From Pilaira anomala (lineage: Eukaryota > Mucoromycota > Mucoromycetes > Mucorales > Mucoraceae), in assembly GCA_025716855.1 (NCBI GenBank), contig JAIXMQ010000008.1:372001-436000 (forward strand): a stretch of DNA of 64,000 nt, read 5' to 3'. Shown piece by piece: positions 25,484 to 38,085 of the stretch. Each line of letters starts with the position of its first letter. Positions within the stretch are counted from its first letter, which is position 1. The notes beneath the pieces are model-generated. The model had not been told where the DNA came from and searched no databases. It was given only the letters and a program-made list of their open reading frames with translations. Both the position numbers and the translations under genes were made by a program.

Positions 25484-26114
25484 AAATACTTGAAAGTGGG
25501 TTCTTTCTTATTGTTATTTCATTTTATTTCTATTATCTATATAGTCATATGTATCTAAACTTTCATCCTTTCATTAAACAATAACAAACTACACTTTACC
25601 CGTTTAGTTATCCAATCAAATTAGTAATCCTTTTACTGAAAGTATATGTCACTGTATTCTTTCCTTTAATTAACATACAAAGACTTCTTTTGTTCGTAAA
25701 TCATCATATAACGCAGGGGTACTAAACTACAGTTCTTTTTCAAAAAAAAATAAGGGCAAAAAAAAAAACAGGTACACAATGAAACATAAAATGGAACTCT
25801 TTGAATAAACATTATTATGGAAAAGGAACCAATTATTATTTACACTTTGTCTCCCTCCTCCTCTTCTTTTTTCCCTCCTTTTTAATTACTATCAAAAAGT
25901 CTCTTCTATTACCTTATTTTGTCGCCGATTTTTATTTTTTACTTGTACGAGACTGTTTACTTGAAATAATTTTATTCGTATTATTGATTACACCTATCAA
26001 AGGGCTTTTTTAATGTGCAAATCTTTGACGTCTAGCAAAATTTGCAAAAGACTAGCGTTGAAGAAAGAAGTCCCGAAACATATGTATGCTGTACCATATA
26101 TCGGATGTTACGAA
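25098..26114. other. Intergenic, homopolymer- and AT-rich
   Basis: Includes a 29-base A run (25453-25481), a (AAAAAT)n stretch near 25310-25340 and the likely PP2A promoter. No gene recognised. Confidence 0.5.
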
Positions 26115-26170
26115 ATGATTAGTTGCAACTGCAGAGACTTTATTTTCAACAAAGGTAGCTGCGAGCAAGC
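26115..26170 (+). pseudogene. Remnant of a SWIM-type zinc finger (transposase-like)
   Basis: The readable segment MISCNCRDFIFNKGSCEQAF follows ...EVPKHMYAVPYIGCYE. C-x-C-x9-C-x-Q fits a SWIM finger (CxCx(n)CxH) in which the final histidine codon has become glutamine. In this genomic setting SWIM fingers are typical of MULE-type transposases. A stop follows within a few codons, and a second fragment (VVVEEQVRKLHQHY) lies downstream near 26325. Very decayed. Confidence 0.35.
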
Positions 26171-26734
26171 GTTTATATCCAACAATTGATTTGCATACAG
26201 GTATTTATGTCGTTTGTTGTATATTTATTTAACAAGTAAACTAACTTATGCTTTGTTTCTTTTTCAAGAAGTCATTCATAATGTTAACAATAGTGCACAG
26301 TATGCTAAAGTTATAAATAGTGTTGTCGTTGAAGAGCAAGTGAGAAAACTACACCAACATTATTGAATAGCAGCATCACGGAAAATATGTCAAATATGCT
26401 AGCAACTTACCTATCGCACAATATATTGAAAATCCAAGACGGCGAGAGTAGGTATCAAAATAAAAAATCTCTCAAAAAGTGTGACCTTTAATTCTTTTAA
26501 ACACCTCTTAAAGTGCGAGGGTATAAGTAACGTAAGCTTATTCCTTTTTTTCATTTATTTTTTAATTGGATATAGATATATCACAAAGTCTTTTAAGGAA
26601 AAATAAAAATAAAAACGCCCTCCTTTTTTTTTTTTTTTTTTTTTAATAAAGAAAGGTAATATTTTATATATTAAGATCGCGTTCATCTTTACATTTTTAA
26701 CACATTTAAAATTAAAAAGAAGAAAAAAGAATCA

Positions 26735-29700
26735 ATGAACTCTTTAGGAAACCATCCACCTGGTGGCTTTAATAAAGAAAAGTTACAAGGACTTGTACAG
26801 GTAATTTTTTTTTTATATACAGGTACTTTTATAGACGCACAACACACAAAAAAAACTCATAAACAATTAGCGCGTACGTTTCCTTCAATCGCAAGGTGCA
26901 AAAGAAGAGAATAATCCTGAATATGCTCAGATAATGAACTTTTTAAAGAACTTGCAAAAGCAACAGCAATCGCGTCCTACTCCAGTTGAACAACCCACTG
27001 TACCAGGTAAAAAAAAAAAAAAAAAAAAAAGAAAGGAGGAGATTTTTATTATCTTTACTAACATGAAAGTAGATATGCCTTCTGCTTTTTCTCAATCACA
27101 ACTAGCTGCTTTGAAATATCAAATCTTAGCTTACAAGTTAATTTCAAAGAATTTAGTCTTGCCACCCAACTTGCAACAAGCTGTTTTATCACCTAGTTCA
27201 GTTCCATTAGATTCACCTTCTGTCGGTAGTAACATCACGCCCACTAGTACCAACACTACTACTGCTACTACACCTGCTGCTGCTGCTGCTGCTGCTGCAA
27301 CTACTACTACTACTACTACCACCACCGCCACTACTTCTGTTGTAGCACCTAGTATTGTCACTCCTGTTTTATCTACTCCCATTGATTCAACTACACCTAC
27401 AGCCAATACTGATTTGAAAAAGGTAGAATACAATGCATATGCATCACCTTATGATCTTTTAAAGAAACCCATTACTTCATTCACCCACGCCTCTCGTCAA
27501 CAACGTTTATTGATTCCAAGTATTACACCCAGTGGTACAGATCCATATACTGTCATTTCAGAACGTGAGCGTCGTATCTTGGGACGTATGCAATACCGTA
27601 TTAGCGAACTTGAGAAACTTCCCAGTAACATCAATGACAATCAACCGGAAACGGGTCATGGTGGTAGTATCAAGATTAAAGCTATTGTTGAATTAAAAGC
27701 ATTACGTCTTTGGGCCAAACAAAAGCAAGTAAGACAAGAAGTGATGAATGGTATGACGCGTTCAACCACGTTAGCCTCTTCAGCCGATAGATTAGCTTAT
27801 CGTCGTATGAAGAAACAATCTTTACGTGAAGCACGTATGACAGAAAAGATTGAAAGACAACAACGTACAGATCGTGAACATCGTGAAAAGCAAAAGCATT
27901 TAGATTATTTACAAACTATTTGTGATCATGGTCGTGGATTAATTCATGCCCAAGCCACTCATCGTCAAAGACAAAATAAGTTGGGTAGAGCTGTATTACA
28001 ATATCATCAACATATTGAAAAGGAAGAACAAAAGCGTGCAGAAAGAATTTCAAAGGAACGTATTAGAGCATTAAAGAATGATGATGAAGAAGCATATATG
28101 AAATTAATTGATGAAGCAAAAGATACGCGTTTAACCCAATTATTAAAGCAAACAGGATCTTTCTTGGATTCTTTAACTAAAGCAGTATTTGAACAACAAA
28201 ATGATTCAATTCAAAAGCAAAATCAAATTAGTCCATTAAACAATAATGATGAAGATGAAGATGATATGGCAGCAGATGATCCAGATTCAAAGAATGATTA
28301 TTTCCAAGTAACACATCGTATTAAAGAAGAAGTATGTCAACCAGATATGTTAATTGGTGGTAAATTAAAAGATTATCAAATCAAAGGTTTACAATGGATG
28401 GTATCTCTTTATAATAATCATTTAAATGGTATCTTGGCTGATGAAATGGGTCTTGGTAAAACGATTCAAACGATTAGTTTAATTACTTATATTATTGAAA
28501 GAAAGAGACAAAATGGACCATTTTTAATTATTGTACCACTTTCAACTTTAACTAATTGGACACTTGAATTCGAAAAATGGGCACCATCAGTAAAGACAAT
28601 CATTTACAAGGGACCACCAAATACACGTAAAGAACTTCAAAATGAAATTAGATATAATGATTTTCAAGTACTTTTAACAACGTTTGAATATATTATCAAG
28701 GATAGACCTGTATTAAGCAAGATTAAATGGTTACATATGATTGTAGATGAAGGACATCGTATGAAGAATACAAATTCAAAATTAACCATTGTACTTCGAC
28801 AATATTATCATACACGTTATAGATTAATTTTGACTGGTACACCATTACAAAATAATTTACCTGAATTATGGGCACTGTTAAATTTCGTTTTACCAAAGAT
28901 TTTCAAGAGTGTAAAAAGTTTTGAAGAATGGTTTAATACACCATTTAATACTCAAGGTGTTGCTGACAAGATTGGATTAAATGAAGAAGAACAATTGTTG
29001 ATTATCAAACGTCTTCATAAAGTATTACGTCCATTCTTATTACGTAGATTAAAGCGTGATGTAGAATCTGAATTACCTGATAAAGTAGAAAGAGTCATTC
29101 GATGTAAATTATCTTCATTACAAACACATCTTTATACTCAAATGAAAAGAAATGGTACACTCTATACATCTGAAGTAGTCAAAGGAAAATCTGGTGTCAA
29201 GGGATTAAATAATACAATCATGCAATTAAGAAAGATTTGTAATCATCCATTTGTATTTGAAGAAGTTGAATCATTAGTGAATCCCAGTGGTATGTCAAAT
29301 GATTTATTATATAGAACATCTGGTAAATTTGAATTATTGGATCGTATGTTACCAAAATTACAACAAACTGGTCATCGTGTCTTGATTTTCTTTCAAATGA
29401 CTCAAGTCATGAGTATTATGGAAGATTTCTTAAATTATAAAGGCTTTAGTTATTTAAGATTAGATGGTTCAACAAAAGCAGATGATCGTTCTGAATTATT
29501 ACGCTTATTTAATGCTCCTGATTCACCTTACTTTATATTCTTATTATCTACTCGTGCTGGTGGTCTTGGTTTAAATTTACAAACGGCTGATACTGTCATC
29601 ATTTTTGATTCTGATTGGAATCCACATCAAGATTTACAAGCTCAAGATCGTGCACATCGTATTGGTCAAACAAAGGAAGTACGTATCTTTAGATTAATTT

Positions 29701-31042
29701 CAACAAATTCGGTTGAAGAATCTATTCTAGCAAGAGCAAATTATAAATTAGATATTGATGGTAAAGTCATTCAAGCTGGTAAATTTGATAATCGTAGTAC
29801 AGAAGAAGATCGTGAAGCTTTCTTAAGATCTTTATTAGAAGATAAAGCGGATGAAGAAAATGAAGCAGAAGATGATGATATTGATGACGAAGAATTAAAT
29901 GAAATATTACAACGTAATGAATCTGATATTCCTATCTTTCATCGTATTGATGATGAACGTGAAGAACATGATACTCGTACTTGGCATGCAATGGGTCGTC
30001 GTGGTAAACCTGAACGTTTAATCACTGAAGCTGAATTACCTTTAATCTACTTGAATGATGATCCTATACCTGAAGATGAAGATGATCCATTAGCCTTTGG
30101 TCGTGGTCAACGTACAACTGGTTCTGTTCGTTATGATGATGGTTTAACTGAAGAACAATGGTTAAATGCTTTAGAAGATGAAGATATTGATCTAGATGAA
30201 TTAATTGAAAAGAAAGAAAGAAGAAAACAAAAGAGAATGGCTAGAATATTTGGTGAACCAGAGCCGACTACTCCTGTTATTGAAGAAGTTTCTTCTTCTA
30301 CGTCAAGAAGAGCTGGTCGTCGTAGACGTGAAGAAAGTGTACCTGATGATAACTCTAATAAAAAGAGAGGAAGACCAAAGAAGGGTGAACCTGAGGTAAA
30401 GTTCTTTATTACATGTGATTTCAGTTTTTTTTAAAAAAAAAAAAAACTAATCATTTTTATAGCCTAAACGTAAAAGAGGAAAAGCAGAACCTGAATCAAA
30501 TAAACCAGATACAGTACCTCCTCAAGTAAGAGAAAATATGAATAGAATCTTTAAAGAATGTTATAAAGCAGTAGAAGAAGCAGTAGAAGAAGATGAAGAG
30601 TAAGTCTTTTTTTTTTACTTATATTATTGATCTATAACTTATCTCTTCCCCCCCCCCCGTAGCTCTTATCGTAGTAGAAGTGAATTGTTTATGGATCTAG
30701 TTAGTAAACGTGATTACCCATTGTATTACACCATGATTAAAACACCGATATCAATGAACATGATCAAGAAACGAATGAACTCAACTTATTATAGAACTAT
30801 TGCACACTTTAGAGATGATTTCCATCTGATGTTTAATAATGCAAGGACATTTAATGAAGAAGGTTCATTTGTTTATGAAGACGCTAACGAGATGCAGGTA
30901 AAAAAAAAAGTAACTTTATAAATGATAAACACACACTAAATATCTTTTTAAAATGCAGAAAATATTTGATGCTAAATTAGAAGAATTATGTCCTGGTGGT
31001 GTACTTACTCTCGCTCCATCTTCTTCTTATAATCAAAACTAA
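26735..31042 (+). CDS. SNF2-family chromatin-remodelling ATPase (Sth1/BRG1-like)
   Basis: Six exons (26735-26800, 26871-27006, 27073-30395, 30463-30599, 30663-30897, 30959-31042) give 1326 residues, close to yeast Sth1 (1359). Domain order is diagnostic of Sth1/Snf2/BRG1. QLQ lies near 72-107 (FSQSQLAALKYQILAYK); a Thr/Ala low-complexity run at 120-155; a basic HSA helix (LRLWAKQKQVRQEVMNG onward); ATPase with ADEMGLGKT Walker A near 523 and DEGH box; helicase C with STRAGGLGLNL and QAQDRAHRIGQ; an AT-hook-like KKRGRPKKGEPE; and a C-terminal bromodomain (YPLYYTMIKTPISMNMI, FNNARTFNEEGS). It is the motor of a RSC or SWI/SNF complex that slides or ejects nucleosomes. The shorter length favours Sth1. 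Confidence 0.95.
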
Positions 31043-31326
31043 AAACAATTTATATAAAAAAAAAAAGGCTTGACTGTAAATAGAAGCAAAAATAATATTA
31101 ATAAAAAAAAAAAAATGTCAAATTGAAACTATTTATCATTATCCCATGACAGATCATTTTTTCTTTTACCCAACAACCAAAAAAAGATCGACAAAAAAGG
31201 GATCGGCATTTCCTGATTGGTTATTTCACAAGCCCCCCCCCCCTCTTTTTTTTTATAAAAAGAGAAAAAAAAATCTATTCTTTTTTCTTTTTCTTCTTCT
31301 ACTTTATATACATATACATATTTTTC

Positions 31327-31599
31327 ATGTCTTCATTACCTTCACCACCACCTTCTCCTTTAGACCGTCGACGCCATCGTAGAGGAGATAGTTTTGCTTT
31401 ACTACAAGCTATTATAAAAGAAAGAGAACAAATTGAAGAACCAAAAGAATTAGTACAATCTAAACTGATTCGTTTCAGTTGTCCTCCAACTCCACCTTCA
31501 ACTCAAAATTCTACTGCCGTAGATATTATACCACGTAAAAGCTTATCGCATGTTAGATTTACTACTGAGCCACCAAAAGTATACCATTATACTGTATAG
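31327..31599 (+). CDS. Small proline-rich disordered protein
   Basis: Single exon, 90 residues. Starts MSSLPSPPPSPLDRRRHRRG and ends KSLSHVRFTTEPPKVYHYTV. There are SP-type sites (PSPPPSPL, SCPPTPPST) that proline-directed kinases could phosphorylate, and an HVRF segment resembling the RVxF docking motif for protein phosphatase 1. No folded domain. It lies 285 bases downstream of the SNF2 gene on the same strand, with its own AT-rich leader. Likely real because composition and the conserved-looking C-terminal VRFxxxPPxxxxY motif are protein-like. Function unknown. Confidence 0.55.
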   Translation: MSSLPSPPPSPLDRRRHRRGDSFALLQAIIKEREQIEEPKELVQSKLIRFSCPPTPPSTQNSTAVDIIPRKSLSHVRFTTEPPKVYHYTV

Positions 31600-31923
31600 A
31601 TACCCCCCACAACAACAGCAATAATAAAAACAAAAGATTTTTTTTTTTTTCTCGCGCGTTGTTGCACTGCGCCCCGCCTCTTTGTGTTTAGAACCAATTT
31701 TCTTGTTACAAAAAAAGACAGTTTATTATTTATTATTTGGCCCTATTACTCTTTCTTTACTGTATTAAAAAAAAACAACACAACAAACACACACACACAT
31801 ACTTTCATATATATAACTACTATACATTTTTTCATAATAAATATACATTTTACTTTTTTCTTTAAAAACAAAAAAAAATAACGTTTTATTTTTAATAAAG
31901 GGTAACTATGGTTACGCACTAGA

Positions 31924-33456
31924 TTATAATTGCTCAAGATAATCTCGAAACAAATCTTCTCTTTGATCTTTATCCTCAATGGCATGATAAACATCATACT
32001 TTTCCAAAATCTTTTTAGCATCTCTCCAACGAGTATCCTTTTGAATTTCTTTAATATGACTTAATAAATTCTTGTAATCTTCTACTGGATTTTTCTTCTT
32101 GTTTAAATTGTTTCGAACATGATGTTTGAATAATGCTTCTTTTTCTCGCGTCACATGTAACGCTTTAAATCGCGGATCATCTTTGAATTTACGTCTAAAA
32201 TCGTCCCAATACATTTTCTGAGTTACTTTACTTTCCAATAACTCTCTAAATTCATCCTCAGGTTTCTAAACAATGGACATTACACTTTTCATTCTATTTA
32301 AATAAAATAAAAAATCTTTATTTACCTTGGTCACTTTGCTCTTTTCCCTTTTAATTTGTTCACCTAATTCATGACAATACTTGTTGAACAAATTCTTTTG
32401 CTTATTATGTGGTACCACTAAATAATAAAACTTAATTTTAAATGATATAACTCTTAAAATAATAATAAACAATGACACTTACTTGAAAAACGTGGATCAA
32501 GCATGAGTTTGGGTAATTCTACTGAATAGACAGCAAATGGTGAAATATTGTTTTCTTTTAATAATTCATAAAATTTATCAATACGTTCTTGTTCTGATAA
32601 TTCCACTTTTTTTTCTTTTTCCTCTTTCACTTCTTCCTTTGGTTGTTCTTTTATTTCATCTTCTGTGTCTTCTATTGACTGATGCTGCTGCTCTTGTTGA
32701 TTCTGCTCTACTTCTACTTCTGCTTCTGCTTCTGCTGATTCTTCTTCCATTTGATCTAACCCAACTTCTTCTTCTGCCATTTGCTGTAACTGCCACATGA
32801 TATCTTCTTCTGTCATCCTAATTAAAAAAAAACATAAGTTTTCCTAATTAAGAATACTCTTATGCATTAATACATACTCTGTAGTTTCTTCTTCTTCTTT
32901 TTCTTGTGCTTTTTCTACTTGATCCTCTTGATCCAATTTAACTCGTTTTGCTTCTTGTTCTTCTGCCTCTGCTTCCTCCTCCAGTACGCGCTTCTTATTC
33001 TCTTCCTCTTGTCTTTCAATTCTTTCTTTTTCTTCTTGTTTTTCCTTTTCTTCTAACCTCTTTAATTCTTCCATAGGTTCTTTTAAAGACTCGGGCTGTT
33101 CCCATACTGAAGTCTTTGTATCTCGATCATAATAAAACTCATACCCATCATGAGTTATAACAAATAACCAATTCGTACCAGGAATCTTTTTCCTATTTAA
33201 TATGTCATTTTAACAAAATGAAAAACCCCAATATTTTCTTTATTTTCTCTTCTTACTTTATTTGTTTCTTTTTTTTTGGTGGTTGTTTTACTGTCATAGG
33301 TGCCATCATAGTAGGATAGACCCAAGAACTCTGATGAGTTATGGTATTATACCAATAAGGTTGTCCTGTAGCTGTATAGTTCTCTACCCAACCTACTGGT
33401 AGTACAGGAGGTGGTCCTCCATACGGGTTATAAACTTGTCCTAATACTGGATTCAT
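31924..33456 (-). CDS. WW/FF-domain pre-mRNA-processing protein (Urn1/TCERG1-like)
   Basis: Five exons (33257-33456, 32878-33192, 32483-32817, 32326-32417, 31924-32265) yield 427 residues. Two WW-type modules come first: LPVGWVENYTATGQPYWYNT with a later SSWVYP, and TNWLFVITHDGYEFYYDR with SVWEQP. A long charged coiled coil follows (Glu/Lys/Arg, about residues 115-235). Then come three FF-like repeats: QERIDKFYELLKENNISPF...DPRF, DEFRELLESKV...FRRKFKDDPRF, and a degenerate third ending DLFRDYLEQL. This layout matches splicing/transcription coupling factors of the TCERG1 (CA150), Urn1 and Prp40 group that bind the splicing machinery and the phosphorylated RNA polymerase II tail. The exact orthologue is uncertain. 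Its 3' end converges with the small plus-strand gene ending at 31599. Confidence 0.85.
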
Positions 33457-33590
33457 ATAAAAGATCGCGTTTCGAAACCAAGTAAAGTAAAAAAAATAAA
33501 ATAAAAAAAAAATTGTTTATACACATAAGCAAAAAAAAAACACCGACTCTTTTTTTATTGGGTTTTTTGTCAAGAAAAAAAAAGGGTCCT

Positions 33591-34039
33591 TTAATGCATT
33601 TTATGGTAAGCCCCTCTTGCTTGAACTTCCTCTTCGCTCAACTCAGCAAATACAACTCTGCCCTTATGTCTTGGCCTAAGGTCTTGAATCTTCTTGTTTC
33701 TTACATATTCTCTCCACCAAAATAAAGCGATTGTCAAGAATACAATAAACATACATAATTTCCTTACATTGATATCTACATAAAATTTATCAGAAAATAT
33801 ACAATATTTGAATATATACACTTACTGCCGTTTTTATTCACCAATACTTGAACACACTTCAATTGACCCTCTCTAACTGTTATATAATTACTAAAAAGAA
33901 TCCTATGCCAAAATTCTCTTACTTTTTGCTGAGTGCTAGTTGGTTGAATTTGGAGTTGACATAGTACTTCGGGTGTATATGGAAAGAATTGACTGTAAGT
34001 ACCGCTAGATATGGCTGTTTCTGAATTAATTTTGTCCAT
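33591..34039 (-). CDS. Single-pass membrane protein of unknown function
   Basis: Two exons (33826-34039, 33591-33775) give 132 residues from ATG 34039 (MDKINSETAISS). The more upstream ATG at 34102 would add a poly-Leu/Phe stretch encoded by a homopolymer-rich leader and is less likely. One transmembrane helix is evident after the splice junction (KLCMFIVFLTIALFWW), followed by a basic segment (REYVRNKKIQDLRPRHKGR), so the C-terminus probably faces the cytosol or matrix. The C-terminal VFAELSEEEVQARGAYHKMH is well formed. I do not recognise the family. Confidence 0.6.
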
Positions 34040-34758
34040 ATTGTTCAATAAAGGGAAAAAAAAAAGGAGAGAGAGAGAAATATGTTTAATAACTGGATTC
34101 ATTTTTATATCAGTCTTTTTTTTTTAAAAAATAAAGAGCTGGCAACTGTTAAATTGTTTTTATTTTATCAAAACAGAGCTCATTATAGTGTTTCTACGTC
34201 TTCTTAGTATACCATTGTTTATTTTTCAGCTAGTAAAGTCAACAAAGCGTATATATTACATATAAATAAAGCATTTAAATCTTTCTATTGTACAATTTTT
34301 TTCTGCTCTCTCTCTCTAGCAAGATTTTTTACAAGATGCTCACAAGTTTTAATTTATTATACTCCAAAATATAAAAATAAAAAGTTAATTATAAGCTTAT
34401 TCAAATAACTATGTAACATTTGCTGTTTACAGATTTGATTTCCTCACGAGTAGTAATGCAAATTCTATTTTAAGACCTCACCGAACAGACTCTTCAATTT
34501 AGGTATATATATGTATCCTCTCTGAGCCTTCAATATCGTATCGTTTTAGAAAAGAAAGGGGCACCCTTTTTTTTTTTCTTTTTGCCTTTAGTTAAAGCCC
34601 ACGTTCTTTTTTTTAAAACGGCACAGCCATTCATTAAATATAAACAAAAAATATTATATATAAAAAAGAGCAAATCGAGAATTACAGTTGTTTAATCTTT
34701 TTTTTTTTTTTTTTTTTTTTTTTATATTAAATAAACAATTTTTTAATTATAAATCAAG
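34040..34758. other. Intergenic, possible shared upstream region
   Basis: Separates the minus-strand membrane-protein gene and the plus-strand WWE-like gene, so it contains both promoters. A T run at about 34699-34723 precedes the second gene. No coding frame. Confidence 0.5.
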
Positions 34759-34965
34759 ATGGCTGTTCAATGGGTTTATGCCAACGGATCTACATGGGTT
34801 ACTTTAGACGTAAATGCCCAATATCAAATCGAAACATTATGGACTCGTGACGCATCGAGTTGGATTGATAGCGCTTCATTTCGTGGCCCTGTTTATGTCG
34901 ATACAAGTGAAATGGTACTGATGTTTGGTGGTCTGTCCTACACTATTGCTCGGAGAAACGATTAA
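34759..34965 (+). CDS. Mini-protein, WWE-domain-like (paralogue 1)
   Basis: Single exon, 68 residues, beginning MAVQWVYANGSTWVTLD. The pattern fits a free-standing WWE domain: W5, W13 in a GSTW turn, I24-E25 in a helix (QIETLW), then a strand PVYVDTSEMV and a basic end YTIARR, as in RNF146-type WWE modules (W...GxW...D...E...VDxxxM...R.I.R). WWE domains bind (iso-)ADP-ribose units of poly(ADP-ribose) and normally sit inside larger ubiquitin ligases or PARPs. A protein consisting of nothing else is unusual. It is 37/65 identical to the gene at 38086 over the ungapped core. No signal peptide. The fold assignment is by pattern; conservation between the two copies shows the frame is real. Confidence 0.75.
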   Translation: MAVQWVYANGSTWVTLDVNAQYQIETLWTRDASSWIDSASFRGPVYVDTSEMVLMFGGLSYTIARRND

Positions 34966-37599
34966 CAAAAAAAAAAAAAAAAAACTGTCTTTCCTTCACT
35001 TTCTTATGCTTGGATGTTTTCTAATCCTTACATGTACATTTTTTTATTCTCACGCAAAACTTTTTTTCCACATGCTTTTTTTCTTCTTCTTCTTGTTCGC
35101 TAGATTTGTTCATTATGAATTATGTTCCCACTTTTTTTTTATATATAAATATGAATAAGTTAAATAAATATAGGCCATAGATATGATATATTCATTTTTC
35201 CAGACAAAAAATAATACAAAGGTTTTTTAGAGAGGTAATAAAACTCTAAACCTTTAAAAACATTGGTAAATCTTTTTTTGGTAAAATTAACTGGCCTGTG
35301 CTCTCAACCAACCATGTCCATAATTAAAGTATATAATACAACGTGATGTTGTTTCAAATAAAAATATAAAAAAAAAAATTACGTCCTGTATGTCAAAAAT
35401 ACCTGTATATAGCCTACCGAAATCCTTTTAGCAAAAAGGGTAATTGTGATTTCTTTTTTTCCCCCGCCTTTATTTGTTTTTTATAGCGATAAGATAAAAG
35501 AACATCAGTAATAATCTGCTCAGCATAAAACCCGAATCAGTTTTTTCTCCTTGTATCACTAACAGAAAAAAAAACGCCTTCAAAAAATAAATCGAAGCCA
35601 AAATATCGAATAAATCATTTAAAAAAAAGCTCATTGTATTGTTTAAAAAAGTAGATAACACTAAAATAACTAAAAAAGAAGAAGGGTTTCTTTAAATATA
35701 ATTTATAAAAAAGACTTTGTGGCGTCTGCTTTATTATTTACTTCAAACGTTTTCTAACTATAAGAAAATCAAGTTATGAAAGTCCCATTGCATATAGGTA
35801 TTTTAATGATAAATTTGAGCAAATATCTTAACTAAAGATCGCAAAAACAAAAAAAAAATCTTTACATTCTTATTTCTACATACTTTCCGATTAGTATATT
35901 TCTGTAAATACTGCGGCCCTTTATTTATAAGGTCTAGTTACAATGTTTCTTGATGATGGCGAAGCATATTAACGCTGATATAAATAAAGAACAATTAACT
36001 TTTTTGTCTTTTTTTAAACGGACCTGCCTACTTTAATTCCAATTCTAAAATTCTGCTAATAATTTCAACTACGCAAAACTTCTACGAAGGGTTGTTTTCT
36101 ATTCGAGACAGTTATATTGCTAGCATCGCATTAATTTTGTTACAATAGTTATTGGAATTCTTGTTTTTTTTTTCTGTTTGCATACTAGGTATTAAACTAT
36201 TTCATTTACAAATGAAAGTCTTAATGACCCTTTTGAGTAATAAAGTAACACATTATTATCTATAGATACGATAACACGTACAATAAAAATTCTATTATCT
36301 TTTTTTTTTTTGGCCTGGTCACTCTCCCAAAACTCGGAGACAATCATGTAAAAATAGAACCGGTGAAACGTAACAATTGATCCAACTGCTGGGATTTATA
36401 TCACCTAGCATTTATTTTCATCTAATTACTGCCTGCAATTATATATATTGAGTATTCTATTTTCACGACATGCAAAAGTTTATAAATGGCATTGTCATGC
36501 ATCAAGTTATATTGACATTAAATTCGACTTAAGATATCAAGTTCCTGTACGAGATGTATTATGAATAGACGTCCTGCCATATCATTGTACTTTATACTTT
36601 CTTAATAAATACCAGTCAATTTTAATGACATTTTCTTCTCGTTCAATTGAAAAAAAAAACATATGACCATGACAAAATAGTAACGCAACTCAACCAAGTC
36701 TTTTTTTTTATAAAAATAATCATCGTCTCATTCTTTTTTGCAATATGGTTGTACGAAATTTACACAGCCTCGCTTTAGTCAATTGATATTAAACCTTCGC
36801 CGCTTAGATGGCTCATAATTATTCATTATACTTTCAATGATGGCAATATACCGCCAAACACAAACTAATCTATTTTTGAGAATTATAAAAAACCTTTCCG
36901 TGGCCATACCTTAATAAGTCATAAAATTAGGTTTTTAAAGAACACTACGTCAATGACGTTTACTTCACCTATTATATCATAAATGACATATTAATAAAAC
37001 TAATATCCGTAGACAGTTTTTTTATCTTGCAGCAAGATTCTTTGACATACAGGATAAATAGTGTACTTAGATTTTCAATAATTTGTAAGAGTATTTAAAA
37101 TTACTGGTTTGAAACTCTAAATAATGTGAGTATAGAGCAGTGTATATATTATATAATTGCCATACTAACAAAAGTAAAATGAGGCACAGCGATTTTTGTA
37201 TACCGCAGTATGTTGTTAACATATTACTCTACCGAATACCGATGAACTACGGAGAGGCTTCGGACTTGTGATATAAACGTTTATTCTTTGAGTCAAATAA
37301 ATACCCCTTTTGGAGCATTGGTCTATGCGCCGAGTAAACGGAAAGTGAGAGAAAATGGCTGATACTTATTACAGCTGATTTACTGACATCTTTTTGTACA
37401 AGGCATGATCGTAAATACACATTTACAACTAGCCACAGTTCTATCATATACTTTATAACGTTAATGCTAAAAATAAATATGTGATCTTTGTACATTCTAC
37501 TTCGTGAGATACAAATTCATACAACGTTACACGGTTTGTTTCAATGATCAGTAATCTTTTACTAAAACTCTATTACTTTTTTTTTTTTAAAAACAGCAT

Positions 37600-37664
<65 letters not shown>

Positions 37665-38085
37665 TCTCTTGTAATCCCCCTTTTTTTTTGAAAACATAAA
37701 TGCAATGTAAATCTTAATAGAATACATACGCAAAAAAAACAAGATTATCACTTATTTGAGGCGTAAATCATATTCAGGTGACTACGGAATTATGATGAAC
37801 GAGTTTTATTTTTTCCTTTTATATTGAATTATGAGTAGCACAAAAGGGCTCAATTGTAGTATTAATCTAACATTTATTGTGTGATCATAAACTGTGGCGA
37901 ACGGTTAATTGATTACCTAACAAGGCGATCAAATTGCTTAACAGAATATATTACACTTGTTTTTAAAAATAGAAACGATTAAAATCTGTCAAGTATAAAT
38001 AAGACAGTCGAATTTATCGATTCCCATTTCTCTCAGTTATACTTATATTCTATTTATCTCGCTCTCACTATATTCCAACTATAAA
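34966..38085. other. 3.1-kb spacer between the two WWE-like genes
   Basis: AT-rich and without a supported gene or RNA. Contains a 58-base T run (37604-37661). I looked for a third WWE-like frame or coding remnants and found none. Confidence 0.5.
37604..37661. repeat. Poly(T) tract, 58 bases
   Basis: Longest homopolymer in the window, about 425 bases upstream of the second WWE-like gene. Confidence 0.95.

Noticed and set aside
27131..27433. Antisense 100-codon ORF opposite the SNF2 gene
   Set aside because: Poly-Val/Ala frame that mirrors the Thr/Ala repeats of the sense strand.
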